A DNA stretch of 64,000 nucleotides from Belnapia rosea (GTDB taxonomy: Bacteria; Pseudomonadota; Alphaproteobacteria; Acetobacterales; Acetobacteraceae): NCBI RefSeq assembly GCF_900101615.1, contig NZ_FMZX01000001.1, positions 868,001-932,000 on the forward strand. Reading direction: 5' to 3'. The translations under genes were made by a program, and so were the position numbers. The notes under the pieces are model-generated. The model was given only the letters and a program-made list of their open reading frames with translations, was not told the origin of the DNA and searched no databases. The first letter of the stretch is position 1, and every line of letters begins with the position of its first letter. Below are positions 18,739-27,492 of the stretch, piece by piece.

Positions 18739-20250
18739 ATGCTCGACCGGCCCATGCCCACCCCCTCGGCCCCCAGCCTCGACCCCTTCGCGCTGGCGAA
18801 GGCGCTCTCCGGCCATCACTTCATCGGCGGAGGCTATGTGCCGGGCCGGAACGGCAAGAGCTTCGCCGTGGTGAACCCGGCGACCGGCACCGAGGTGGCA
18901 CGCGCCGCCGAGGGCGATGCGGCCGATGTCGATGCCGCCGTGCAGAACGCCGCCAAGGCGCAAAAGGACTGGGCGAAGATGCCGGCGCGGAAGCGTGGCG
19001 CCCTGGTCTATCAGTGCGCCGCCCTGCTGAAGAAACATCAGGAGGAGCTGGCTCGCCTCATCGCCCTCGAGACCGGCAAGGCGCTCCGTACCGAGAGCCG
19101 CGTCGAGGCCGGCGTCGTCGCCGACATCTTCGAATTCTTCGGCGGCCTGGGCTCCGAGCTGAAGGGCGAGAGCGTGCCCTTCGCACCCAATGTGCTGAGC
19201 GTCACCGTGCGGGAGCCGCTCGGCGTCGTCGGTGCGATCATCCCCTGGAACGTGCCGATGCTGCTGATGGCGCTGAAGGTGGCGCCGGCGCTCGTTGCGG
19301 GCAATGCGGTGGTGGTGAAGAGCGCCGAGGAGGCGCCGCTCGCCGTGCTGCGCATCTGCGAGCTGATGAACCGCATCCTGCCGCCCGGCGTCTTCAACAT
19401 GCTGTCAGGCTTTGGCCCGGATTGCGGCGCGCCACTGGTCGAGCACCCGCTGGTGCGGAAGCTCACCTTCACCGGCAGCGTCGAGACCGGCAAGATCGTC
19501 GCCCGCGCCGCCGCTGAGAAGCTGATCCCGGTGACGCTGGAGCTCGGCGGCAAGTCGCCGATGATCGTCTTCGCCGATTGCGACTTCGACAAGACGGTGA
19601 ATGGCGCACTGACCTCCATGCGCTTCACCCGCCAGGGCCAGAGCTGCACGGCGGCGAGCCGCATCTATGTCGAGCGCCCGATCTTCGATCGCTTCGTCCA
19701 GGCGATGAAGACCGCCGTCGACGCCATGGTGATGGGCGACCCACTCGACGAGAAGACCGATATCGGCACCATCGTGAGCGAGGGCCAGCTGGAGAAGGTC
19801 CGTGGCTTCATCGAGGAGGGCAAGGCAACGCCCGGCGCCACCGCCCATGTCTGCTCCGCCATGCCGCAGGACCAGGCGCTGAAGAAGGGCCTCTTCATCC
19901 AGCCCGTCATCTTCACCGGGCTCGGCCGCGACAGCCGCCTGGTACGCGAGGAGATCTTCGGCCCGGTGACCGTCATCGCCCCCTTCGACGATCCGGAGGC
20001 GGTGCTGGCCGAGGCGAATGACAGCGAGTTCGGTCTGGCCGCCTCGCTCTGGACCAACAACCTGAAGGTCGGGCTCGACCTGGCCCACCGGCTGGAGGCC
20101 GGCCTCGTCCAGATCAACCAGAACCTCGTCGTCCAGGCGAACCTGTCCTATGGCGGTGTGAAGAGCAGCGGCCTCGGCAAGGAGGCCTCGCTCGAGGCGA
20201 TGCTCGAGCACTTCACCCACAAGAAGACCATCATGGTGAATATGGGCTGA
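18739..20250 (+). CDS. NAD(P)+-dependent aldehyde dehydrogenase
   Basis: A 503-residue ALDH superfamily enzyme oxidising an aldehyde to an acid. Canonical catalytic positions are all present: Asn171 (PWN), Glu268 (ELGGKSP) and Cys303 (GQSCTAASR). The Rossmann glycine motif appears as FTGSVETGK at 244-252. Substrate not predictable. Upstream AGGAACC gives a ribosome-binding site at the ATG at 18739; the frame runs further upstream but only over the divergent gene. A strong hairpin follows the stop. Confidence 0.92.
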   Translation: MLDRPMPTPSAPSLDPFALAKALSGHHFIGGGYVPGRNGKSFAVVNPATGTEVARAAEGDAADVDAAVQNAAKAQKDWAKMPARKRGALVYQCAALLKKHQEELARLIALETGKALRTESRVEAGVVADIFEFFGGLGSELKGESVPFAPNVLSVTVREPLGVVGAIIPWNVPMLLMALKVAPALVAGNAVVVKSAEEAPLAVLRICELMNRILPPGVFNMLSGFGPDCGAPLVEHPLVRKLTFTGSVETGKIVARAAAEKLIPVTLELGGKSPMIVFADCDFDKTVNGALTSMRFTRQGQSCTAASRIYVERPIFDRFVQAMKTAVDAMVMGDPLDEKTDIGTIVSEGQLEKVRGFIEEGKATPGATAHVCSAMPQDQALKKGLFIQPVIFTGLGRDSRLVREEIFGPVTVIAPFDDPEAVLAEANDSEFGLAASLWTNNLKVGLDLAHRLEAGLVQINQNLVVQANLSYGGVKSSGLGKEASLEAMLEHFTHKKTIMVNMG

Positions 20251-20257
20251 GCCGGCT

Positions 20258-20282
20258 GGCGCGCCCCGATCAGGGGCGCGCC
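20258..20282. terminator. Bidirectional hairpin between convergent genes
   Basis: Perfect 10-bp inverted repeat (GGCGCGCCCC at 20258-20267, GGGGCGCGCC at 20273-20282) with a 5-base loop, exactly between the aldehyde dehydrogenase stop (20250) and the glycerophosphodiesterase stop (20292). No T-tract. Confidence 0.6.
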
Positions 20283-20291
20283 GATACCGGA

Positions 20292-21647
20292 TCAGACGAA
20301 CCACTGCCCGGTCGCGGCGAAATTCGCCTCGACCTCAGTGGCCACCGCATCCCAATCCGTCACCGCCTCACGATCCGGGTCGCCGAAGCCGATGCCGGAG
20401 ACGTACCAGGTGCCGGTCCGCTCGAAATTCCGGGTGGCCTCGGCGGCGATGGCGTTCCAGTCGGCGCCCTCCCAGCCATGCGCCTCGAATTCCTGGTTCA
20501 CTGCGCCGCGGCCGATATCCGGGTTGTCGGTGAAGAGGCCGTCCACGCCCGCCTTGATGAGGGCTCGCGCCTCCTCGGTCAGCGTCTCCACGGTGCCGTC
20601 CGGCCTGAGGGAGAGGAAGGATTCCTCGGCGCGAAGCGTATAGGGCACGACCTCAAGCCCCGCAGCATGAGCATCCTCGACCAGCGAGGAGGTTTCGCCG
20701 GTGAGCTGGCGGGTAATCTCGGCAACGCCGTCACCATCGCCATCGACGGGCGTCTCAAGCTCCACCACCGGGCGGATGTAATCCTTATAGGGCCCGATCG
20801 CCTCGGCATAGACGCGCGCCATGGCCTGCAACGCCTCGGCACTCAGCAGATCCTCATTGATGGCGCTCTCCATGGTGAGGTCGAGGCCGAGTTCGTCGTA
20901 TATGGTGGGATCTGCGCCGAGAGCGGCCTTGGCCGGGTCGAAGTTGAAGGCCAGGTCGTAGGAGCCGCCGAGCAACTGCACCAGCGGCAGGTCGATGCCC
21001 GCCTCCGGCATGATCTCCTTCTGCAGGTCGATCAGGTTGGCCAGCTCGAAGGACTGGATGGTGACGCGCTCCGGGTCGGTGAATTCCGCGCGGACCAGCG
21101 CGTCGATCACCATCTGGCTGGTGTCCTGGTGGATTGGCGTGCCGTCGAGAAAGCGGCCTTCCTGGGCGAAGAAGGTCGGGTGCTTCGTCTCCGGTATGAT
21201 GCCGATCTCCCGCCCGGTCTCCGCCTCCACCTGCTTCACCAGGTTGATGACGTCGTCGAGGGTCGGGATGCAATAGAGATCATCATAGGCGGTGTTGTCA
21301 GGCCGTACCTCCGGGATGCGCTCCCGCGCATAGAGCGTCTTGATCTCGGCGAGGGTGAAATCCTCGGCAAACCAGCCGGTGATCTCCTGGCCATCGATGA
21401 TCTTGGTCGTCTCGCGGTCGGCAAATTCCGGACGGTCCGAGACATCCGTCGTGCCGCCCAACTCGTTCTCGTGACGCGCGATCAGCGCACCATCCTTGGT
21501 CACCACGATGTCGGGCTCGACCACATCCGCCCCAAGCTCGATGGCCAGTTTGTAGGCTTCGAGGGTGTGCTCCGGCCGGTAGCCGCTTGCCCCGCGGTGG
21601 CCCACTACCTCCGGCACCCCACCATCCAATGTGTTGAACGAACTCAT
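20292..21647 (-). CDS. Glycerophosphodiester phosphodiesterase with C-terminal repeats
   Basis: A 451-residue GDPD-family enzyme, related to GlpQ, that releases sn-glycerol-3-phosphate from deacylated phospholipids. Active-site residues are visible: HRGASG (17-22, His17 and Arg18), Glu44 and Asp46 in VVEPDI, and His59 in ARHEN. No signal peptide is apparent, unlike periplasmic E. coli GlpQ. The last 56 residues are unusual: two copies of a 21-residue W-x18-W-type unit (396-416 and 431-451) follow the catalytic domain. The ATG at 21647 is chosen; an upstream ATG at 21713 would add 22 residues. Confidence 0.85.
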   Translation of the reverse strand: MSSFNTLDGGVPEVVGHRGASGYRPEHTLEAYKLAIELGADVVEPDIVVTKDGALIARHENELGGTTDVSDRPEFADRETTKIIDGQEITGWFAEDFTLAEIKTLYARERIPEVRPDNTAYDDLYCIPTLDDVINLVKQVEAETGREIGIIPETKHPTFFAQEGRFLDGTPIHQDTSQMVIDALVRAEFTDPERVTIQSFELANLIDLQKEIMPEAGIDLPLVQLLGGSYDLAFNFDPAKAALGADPTIYDELGLDLTMESAINEDLLSAEALQAMARVYAEAIGPYKDYIRPVVELETPVDGDGDGVAEITRQLTGETSSLVEDAHAAGLEVVPYTLRAEESFLSLRPDGTVETLTEEARALIKAGVDGLFTDNPDIGRGAVNQEFEAHGWEGADWNAIAAEATRNFERTGTWYVSGIGFGDPDREAVTDWDAVATEVEANFAATGQWFV

Positions 21648-22023
21648 GCTGTTCCCCTTCCCCGGCTGCAGGCAGGCAGCGCTTGCTCCGAGGCTAGGCG
21701 GCTGACGCAACACCTCCGTGAAGGCCGGGTGACAGCGATATTATATTGTATCCAAATTCTATCAGGCTGAGGTCGAGCGTCCTACCGATGGTCCGAAGCT
21801 CCCTCGTCGCGCCAAGATACCGGGAACTCGGCAGCTTCAGGACGCATGGGCTGAGCTAGCTGCCGACCGCTGAGGGCTGAACCCTACCCGGCTCCCAGAG
21901 CGTCACGGTGGCCCTCCATTCCTGAGCCTCTCTCAGGAAGTCCCCTTGGCGCAGACCGAACCATGCGGCACCCGCCACGTTGGCAGGCCATCCGAATCAC
22001 CCCCCCGACAAGGCAGACAGCAC
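21648..22023. other. 376-base divergent intergenic region
   Basis: No gene is supported. It must hold the promoters of the glycerophosphodiesterase (minus) and the LLM oxidoreductase (plus). A 30-base AT-rich patch lies at about 21738-21768, unusual for this GC-rich sequence and a likely promoter location. A perfect 8-bp hairpin (TTCCTGAG at 21919-21926, CTCAGGAA at 21932-21939) precedes the oxidoreductase. Confidence 0.5.
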
Positions 22024-22983
22024 ATGGTCAACCTGGGCTACAAGTTGATGGCGGAGGAGCATGACCCACGCGCCCTCGTGCAGAACCTGATCGCCGCCGA
22101 GCAGGCCGGCTTCGATTTTTCGGCCATCTCGGACCACTTTTCCCCCTGGGTGGAGGAGCAGGGCCATGCCTCCTTTGCCTGGTCGGTGCTCGGTGCCATG
22201 GCCCAGGCCACCAGCCGGATCGGGCTGATGACTGCTGTCACCTGCCCGATCATGCGCTATCACCCGGCCATCATCGCCCAGGCCGCCGCGACCCTCGCCA
22301 TCCTTAGCGGGGACCGCTTCGTCCTTGGTCTCGGCGCCGGCGAGCGGCTGAATGAGCATGTCACCGGTGAGGGCTGGCCCGGTGTCGGCGAGCGGCATGA
22401 GCGGCTGGGCGAGGCACTTGAGATCATTCAGGGCCTGCTCAGCGGTGAGCTGAGCAATTTCCGCGGCCGCTACCTCAAGCTGGACCATGCCAGGCTATTC
22501 GACCGGCCGCAGCGCAAGCCTCCGGTGATCCTTGCCGCTGGTGGCCCCGAGGCGGCCCGCCTCGCCGCTCACAAGGCCGATGGGCTGATCGCCACCGAGC
22601 CAAAGCCGGAGTTGGTCGAAGCCTATCGGGGAGCAGGCGGCAAGGGCCCCTGCTATGCCGAGGTATCCGTCTGCTTTGCCGCCAGCGAGGAGGAAGGGCT
22701 GAAGACTGCCCGCCACTACTCCCGCTGGGCGCTCACGGGCTGGAAGGTGATGGCGGAGCTGCCCAGCACGGAGGCCTTCGCCGCAGCGACCGAGCATGTC
22801 GCCCCCGAGATGATGGCGCAGAACGTCGCGGCCGGCCCCGACCCCTCACGGCACCTGGAGGTGCTGGAGAAGTTCCGCAAGGCCGGCTTCGACCACCTGA
22901 TCCTCAGCCAGATCGGGCCGGATCAGGCAGGTTTTCTCGACTTCTTCCAGCGCGCCTTGGCCCCGGCGCTGCGCCGGGCCTAG
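22024..22983 (+). CDS. LLM-class F420-type oxidoreductase (G6PD-like subfamily)
   Basis: A 319-residue luciferase-like TIM-barrel oxidoreductase. The N-terminal LGYKLMAEEHDPRALV, ISDHFSPWVEEQGHASFAWSVLGA near 38-60 and LGLGAGERLNEHVTGEGWP near 101 match the family annotated as F420-dependent, glucose-6-phosphate-dehydrogenase-like. The ATG at 22024 begins exactly at this family N-terminus. Whether the cofactor is F420 or FMN is not decidable here, and no F420 biosynthesis gene is in the window. The stop overlaps the convergent transketolase stop by 4 bases. Confidence 0.85.
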   Translation: MVNLGYKLMAEEHDPRALVQNLIAAEQAGFDFSAISDHFSPWVEEQGHASFAWSVLGAMAQATSRIGLMTAVTCPIMRYHPAIIAQAAATLAILSGDRFVLGLGAGERLNEHVTGEGWPGVGERHERLGEALEIIQGLLSGELSNFRGRYLKLDHARLFDRPQRKPPVILAAGGPEAARLAAHKADGLIATEPKPELVEAYRGAGGKGPCYAEVSVCFAASEEEGLKTARHYSRWALTGWKVMAELPSTEAFAAATEHVAPEMMAQNVAAGPDPSRHLEVLEKFRKAGFDHLILSQIGPDQAGFLDFFQRALAPALRRA

Positions 22984-25409
22984 CCCAGCAAGGCCTGGGC
23001 GCAGGCATCGAGGATACTGTCGGTATCCAGCCCATATTCGCGGTACAGGTCGGGGATGTCCCCGGCTTGGCCGAAATGGTCGACGCCGAGCGGGACCACG
23101 CGCTGGCCCCGCACGCTGCCAAGCCAGGCATGGGCGGCCGGGTGTCCGTCCAGCACGGTGACCAGGGCGGCATCCGGCGCCAAAGGCGCGAGCAGTTGCT
23201 CGATCCAGCTCGGCTGGCCGAAGCCGCTCCGCGCCTTGCGCCGCGCCTCCAGCCACTCCGCATGCAGCCGATCCGGACTGGTGATGGCCAGGAACCCGGC
23301 CCCAGGCTCCTCGCCGCGCAATTCCTCGAAGGCTGCCAGGGCCTCCGGCGCGACCGGTCCCTGATAGGCGATGGCGATGCGCGCGCCCGGCGCAGGCGGC
23401 ACCATCCAATGGCCGCCGGCAATAACCGCCGCTGGATCGAGCTTGCGCTGCGGCTGCTCCAACCCACGGGTCGAGAGGCGCAGCCAGACGGCGCTGCCGT
23501 CCGGCTTCTGCATGTGCTCGAAGCCCCAGCGCATGAGGATGCTCAGCTCATCCGCATAGGCCGGCTCATAGCTCGCCAGCCGGTCCTGGGCGATCCCGAT
23601 GAGCGGCGTATTGACCGACTGGTGCTGCCCGCCTTCGGGCGCGAGGGTCAGGCCCGAGGGCGTGCTCACCAGCATGAAGCGCGCATCCTGGTAGCAGGCA
23701 TAGATCAGGGCATCGAGGCCCCGGTTGACGAACGGGTCGTAGACCGTCCCGACCGGAAGGAGCCGCGCGCCGTAAAGCGAGTGCGACAGGCCGAGTGCCG
23801 CCATTACCAGAAACAGGTTCTGCTCGGCGATCCCGAGCTCGATATGCTGCCCTTCCGGCGACATGCCCCAGCGTTGGGCGGAGGCCAGCTTGGCGTCGCG
23901 GAAGACGTCGTTCTTCAAGTGACGGTCGAAGACGCCGCGCCGGTTCACCCACGCGCCGAGATTGGTCGAGACGGTGACGTCCGGGCTGGTGGTGACAATG
24001 CGGCTGGCGATGGGCGCGGCGGCCCCCTGCCCGCGGCCAAGTTCGGCCAGCACCTCGCCAAAGGCGGCCTGGGTCGAGAGCTTCCGCCCCGCAGGTACGC
24101 GCGGCAGCGGGAAGGCTTCCGGCACCGGCACGGTGGGGGAGGCCAGCCGCCGTCCCTCCTCGGCCAGCGGCCGGGCGAAGGGCACGCTCTCGATGAAGGC
24201 GCGCAGCTCCGGCTCGGGCACGTCGAGGCCGGCGAATGGCTGCCATTCCTCGCCATCGGCGATGCCCATCTCGCGCTTGAAGCCGGCCATCTGCTCCTTG
24301 CTCATCAGCCCGGCATGGTTGTCCTTGTGCCCGGCAAAAGGCAGGCCCATGCCCTTGATGGTATAAGCAATGAAGCAGGTCGGCTGGTCGCCCGCGGCAT
24401 CCTGAGCGCGAAAAGCCTCGAGCAGAGCCGCTACGTCATGCCCGCCGAGATTGGTCATCAGCGCGCCCAGCTCCTCGTCGGAGAGCGGGTCGATGATGGC
24501 GCGGATGCCCTCCTCGCGGCCGAGATCGGTCAACAGGGCAGCTCTCCACGCCGCACCGCCCTGGAAGGTAAGCGCGGAATAGAGGCTGTTCGGGCAATCA
24601 TCGATCCAGCGGCGCAGGGACTCGCCACCCTCGCGCGCGAAGGCTGATTCCAGCTTCCGCCCATATTTCAGCGTGACGACATTCCAGCCCATGTCGCGGA
24701 ACAGGCCCTCGATCCGGCCGAAGAGCCGGTCCTGCACCACGGAATCGAGGCTTTGGCGGTTGTAGTCGATGATCCACCAGACATTGCGGACATCGTGCTT
24801 CCAGCCTTCCAGCAACGCCTCGTAGATATTCCCCTCATCAAGCTCAGCATCGCCGACAATGGCGATGTGCCGCCCGGGCGGCACGCCCGGACGGCCGAGT
24901 CCGTGCAGCTGGACGTAATCCTGCACCAGCGCGCCGAAGCTCGTCAGCGCCACGCCGAGGCCGACGGAGCCGGTCGAGAAATCGACCTCCGGGCCGTCCT
25001 TCACCCGCGACGGGTAGGGTTGGATGCCGCCGAACTGCCGCAGCGTCGCCAGCCTCGCCGGGTCCTGCCGGCCAAAGAGGGTGTTCACCGCATGAAAGAC
25101 CGGGCCGGCATGCGGCTTCACCGCCAACCGGTCCTCGGGCTTCAGTATCTCGAAATAGAGTGCCGTCATGATCGAGATGACTGAGGCGCAGGAGGCCTGG
25201 TGCCCACCGACCTTCAGCCCATCCCGGCTTGGCCGCACATGGTTGGCGTGGTGAATCATCCAGGCCGAGAGCCAGAGGAGCTTGCGCTCGATCGCATGCA
25301 GGAGACGGAGCCGCTCGCTTTCCGATTCGCGGTCGGCCCGCACCAGGTTAGGCCCGCCATTGGCCAGGATGTTCACGACAGGCCCTCCCGTATGCTTGGA
25401 CAATCCCAT
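22980..25409 (-). CDS. Transketolase-like / AceE-type pyruvate dehydrogenase E1 homologue
   Basis: An 809-residue thiamine-diphosphate enzyme. The ThDP motif is GDAELDEGN with NRQSLD about 30 residues later; SVGLGVALTSFGALVQDYV and GIQPYPSRVKDGPEVDFSTGS strongly recall homodimeric E1 (AceE) rather than the pentose-phosphate transketolase. A central pyrimidine-binding domain (about 450-620, AEQNLFLVMAALG) and a C-terminal transketolase domain follow. It is shorter than E. coli AceE (887 aa), and no E2 or E3 gene lies nearby. ATG 25409 is preferred because the frame upstream overlaps the kinase promoter. Substrate is uncertain. Confidence 0.8.
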   Translation of the reverse strand: MGLSKHTGGPVVNILANGGPNLVRADRESESERLRLLHAIERKLLWLSAWMIHHANHVRPSRDGLKVGGHQASCASVISIMTALYFEILKPEDRLAVKPHAGPVFHAVNTLFGRQDPARLATLRQFGGIQPYPSRVKDGPEVDFSTGSVGLGVALTSFGALVQDYVQLHGLGRPGVPPGRHIAIVGDAELDEGNIYEALLEGWKHDVRNVWWIIDYNRQSLDSVVQDRLFGRIEGLFRDMGWNVVTLKYGRKLESAFAREGGESLRRWIDDCPNSLYSALTFQGGAAWRAALLTDLGREEGIRAIIDPLSDEELGALMTNLGGHDVAALLEAFRAQDAAGDQPTCFIAYTIKGMGLPFAGHKDNHAGLMSKEQMAGFKREMGIADGEEWQPFAGLDVPEPELRAFIESVPFARPLAEEGRRLASPTVPVPEAFPLPRVPAGRKLSTQAAFGEVLAELGRGQGAAAPIASRIVTTSPDVTVSTNLGAWVNRRGVFDRHLKNDVFRDAKLASAQRWGMSPEGQHIELGIAEQNLFLVMAALGLSHSLYGARLLPVGTVYDPFVNRGLDALIYACYQDARFMLVSTPSGLTLAPEGGQHQSVNTPLIGIAQDRLASYEPAYADELSILMRWGFEHMQKPDGSAVWLRLSTRGLEQPQRKLDPAAVIAGGHWMVPPAPGARIAIAYQGPVAPEALAAFEELRGEEPGAGFLAITSPDRLHAEWLEARRKARSGFGQPSWIEQLLAPLAPDAALVTVLDGHPAAHAWLGSVRGQRVVPLGVDHFGQAGDIPDLYREYGLDTDSILDACAQALLG

Positions 25410-25529
25410 CTGGCCCTGATGGCCTGGGCTCGGCAAGGGGCGAGGCTCACTGTTCGGCGTCACGGCTTGCGGCCGGCGGGGCGGCTGGGTAATCCGCAAG
25501 GCTCCATTCGAAAAGGCTGCCCCGGCATC

Positions 25530-27038
25530 ATGCCGCTCACCAGGACGACCATCGGCCGTATCTCCCTGGCGATGATGGCCGTGGGCTTCGCGGCCGTGCT
25601 CGCCTCGGGCCTGGGGATGGTCTGGCTGGTCGAGGCCACCCGCAATTTTGCCACGGGCGTGATCGCAAGCCGGGATGTCCGTGTTGCCGCCAGCCAGATC
25701 CTTTCCATCATCCAGGATGCCGAAACGGGCCAGCGCGGCTACCTGCTGACTGGCGAGGACCGCTATCTCGAGCCCTACCGACAGGCGATCGAGGCGCTGC
25801 CTCGCCGGATGCCCGCCTTCGTGAAGCAGATCGAGGAGGATGGTGGCGACGCCGTTGCCGCCCGTCAGCTCCAGCAGCAGGCGGAAGCCAAGATTGCCGA
25901 GCTGGCGCAAACCATCGCCCTGTTCCAGGCCGGCGACCGGGCCGGCGCCATGGCGCTCGTGCTGACGGATCGGGGCAGGCTGGGCATGAATGCCATCCGC
26001 GCCGCCATTGCCCGCATCGAGGCCCGCAGCCTGGCCCGTGGCGATGCCCGCAGCGCCGACCTCGTGCGGACCGGGCGGCTGCTGCTTGCTGGGGCAGGCG
26101 CGGCGTTCCTGCTGATGCTCGGGGTCACGATCGGCGCCGGCATCCTGGCGCGTCGTTATACCAGGGCGCTCGAGGCCGCCCAGGCGGAGGTCACCGCGGC
26201 CAACTCCTCCCTCGAATCGCGGGTGGAAGAACGAACGGCGGCTCTCGCCGCGGCGAATGACGAGGTCCAGCGCTTCGCCTATATTGTTTCACATGACTTG
26301 CGAGCACCGCTGGTGAACGTCATGGGATTCACGACCGAGCTCGAGGCCGCGGTCGAGCCGCTCTCCATGCTCCTCACCAGGGCCGAGGCCGAGGCGCCAG
26401 AGCTGGTTACGCCCGAGGCCCGCGCCGCGCTGCAGGAGGATATCCCCGAGGCCGTTGGCTTCATCCGCTCCTCCACCCAGCGCATGGACCGGTTGATCAA
26501 CGCCATCCTCCGCCTTTCGCGCGAGGGCAGGCGCAACTTGCAGCCGGAGGCGGTCGCCCTGCAGCCGCTGATCGAGGGCATCGTCGCCACGCTGCAGCAC
26601 CAGATCGACGAGGCGGGTGCGACCATACAGGTGGCCCCCGGCCTGCCGGTGATCCGGTCGGACCGCCTGGCGGTCGAGCAGATCTTCGGCAACCTCGTGG
26701 ACAATGCGGTGAAGTATCTCAATCCGGCGCGCCCGGGCCGCATCACAATCCGCAGCCGCACGGCCCGTGGGCATGTGGTGGTCGAGGTCGAGGATAACGG
26801 CCGTGGCATCGACCCGAAGGACCATAGCCGTATCTTCGAGCTGTTCCGCCGCTCCGGCCGGCAGGACAGGCCGGGAGAGGGCATTGGCCTGGCCCATGTC
26901 CGCGCCCTTGCGCGTCGTCTCGGTGGCGATGTCGAATGCCGCTCGGCGCCCGGTCTCGGCTCCACCTTCCGCGTCACCCTGGCGCTCGTTGCCCCGGCCA
27001 ACACACAGCCGCCCAGCCCAGAGGACTCCATCGCATGA
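25530..27038 (+). CDS. CHASE3-domain sensor histidine kinase
   Basis: A 502-residue membrane histidine kinase. Transmembrane segments at about residues 12-34 and 178-200 enclose a CHASE3 sensor domain (DAETGQRGYLLTGEDRYL near 68-86). A coiled coil (210-240) leads to HisKA with the phospho-acceptor His255 in SHDLRAP and an HATPase domain: N-box DNAVKYL, G1 DNGRGID, G2 GEGIGLAH. The arrangement is the phytochrome-like kinase type that usually pairs with a CheY-like receiver. The downstream receiver overlaps its end by 4 bases. The ATG at 25530 precedes the first membrane helix. Confidence 0.92.
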   Translation: MPLTRTTIGRISLAMMAVGFAAVLASGLGMVWLVEATRNFATGVIASRDVRVAASQILSIIQDAETGQRGYLLTGEDRYLEPYRQAIEALPRRMPAFVKQIEEDGGDAVAARQLQQQAEAKIAELAQTIALFQAGDRAGAMALVLTDRGRLGMNAIRAAIARIEARSLARGDARSADLVRTGRLLLAGAGAAFLLMLGVTIGAGILARRYTRALEAAQAEVTAANSSLESRVEERTAALAAANDEVQRFAYIVSHDLRAPLVNVMGFTTELEAAVEPLSMLLTRAEAEAPELVTPEARAALQEDIPEAVGFIRSSTQRMDRLINAILRLSREGRRNLQPEAVALQPLIEGIVATLQHQIDEAGATIQVAPGLPVIRSDRLAVEQIFGNLVDNAVKYLNPARPGRITIRSRTARGHVVVEVEDNGRGIDPKDHSRIFELFRRSGRQDRPGEGIGLAHVRALARRLGGDVECRSAPGLGSTFRVTLALVAPANTQPPSPEDSIA

Positions 27039-27469
27039 ACGCCGCCGCCCAGGCCGTCACCATCGTCATGGTCGAGGATGACGAAGGTCATGCCCGGCTG
27101 ATCGAGAAGAATCTCAAGCGCGCTGGTGTCTTCAACGAGGTAAAGCATTTCCTCAACGGCACGGCCGCGCTCGACTTCCTGGTCGGCGACGGCCGGCCGG
27201 AGAACCGCCCCTTGCTGGTGCTGCTCGACCTCAATTTGCCGGATATGAGCGGCTTCGACATCCTGGCGAAGCTGAAGGGCGATCCGCAGCTGCGCCCCGT
27301 GCCGGTCATCGTGCTGACCACGACCGATGACGAGCGGGAGATTCGGCGTTGCTATGAACTCGGTTGCAGCGTCTATATCACCAAGCCAGTGAATTACGAG
27401 ACCTTCGCCCAGGCCGTCCGCCAGCTTGGCCTCTTCCTGGCCGTGATCCAGGTGCCGCCCACTCCGTGA
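27035..27469 (+). CDS. Single-domain response regulator (Rcp1-like)
   Basis: A 144-residue stand-alone receiver. The acidic pocket is EDD (14-16), the phospho-acceptor is Asp65 in LLDLNLPDMSG, and TTT (about 99-101) and the conserved Lys in ITKP complete the site. No output domain, so it acts by protein contact or as a phosphorelay shuttle. It starts inside the last codon of the CHASE3 kinase gene (ATGA overlap) and is almost certainly that kinase's partner. It resembles Rcp1-type regulators downstream of phytochrome-like kinases. Confidence 0.93.
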   Translation: MNAAAQAVTIVMVEDDEGHARLIEKNLKRAGVFNEVKHFLNGTAALDFLVGDGRPENRPLLVLLDLNLPDMSGFDILAKLKGDPQLRPVPVIVLTTTDDEREIRRCYELGCSVYITKPVNYETFAQAVRQLGLFLAVIQVPPTP

Positions 27470-27492
27470 TGCCCGAGGCCAGCTGACGGACC

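Noticed and set aside
25410-25910. An N-terminal extension of the transketolase-like protein
   Set aside because: It would overlap the histidine kinase start region and does not resemble any thiamine enzyme N-terminus.
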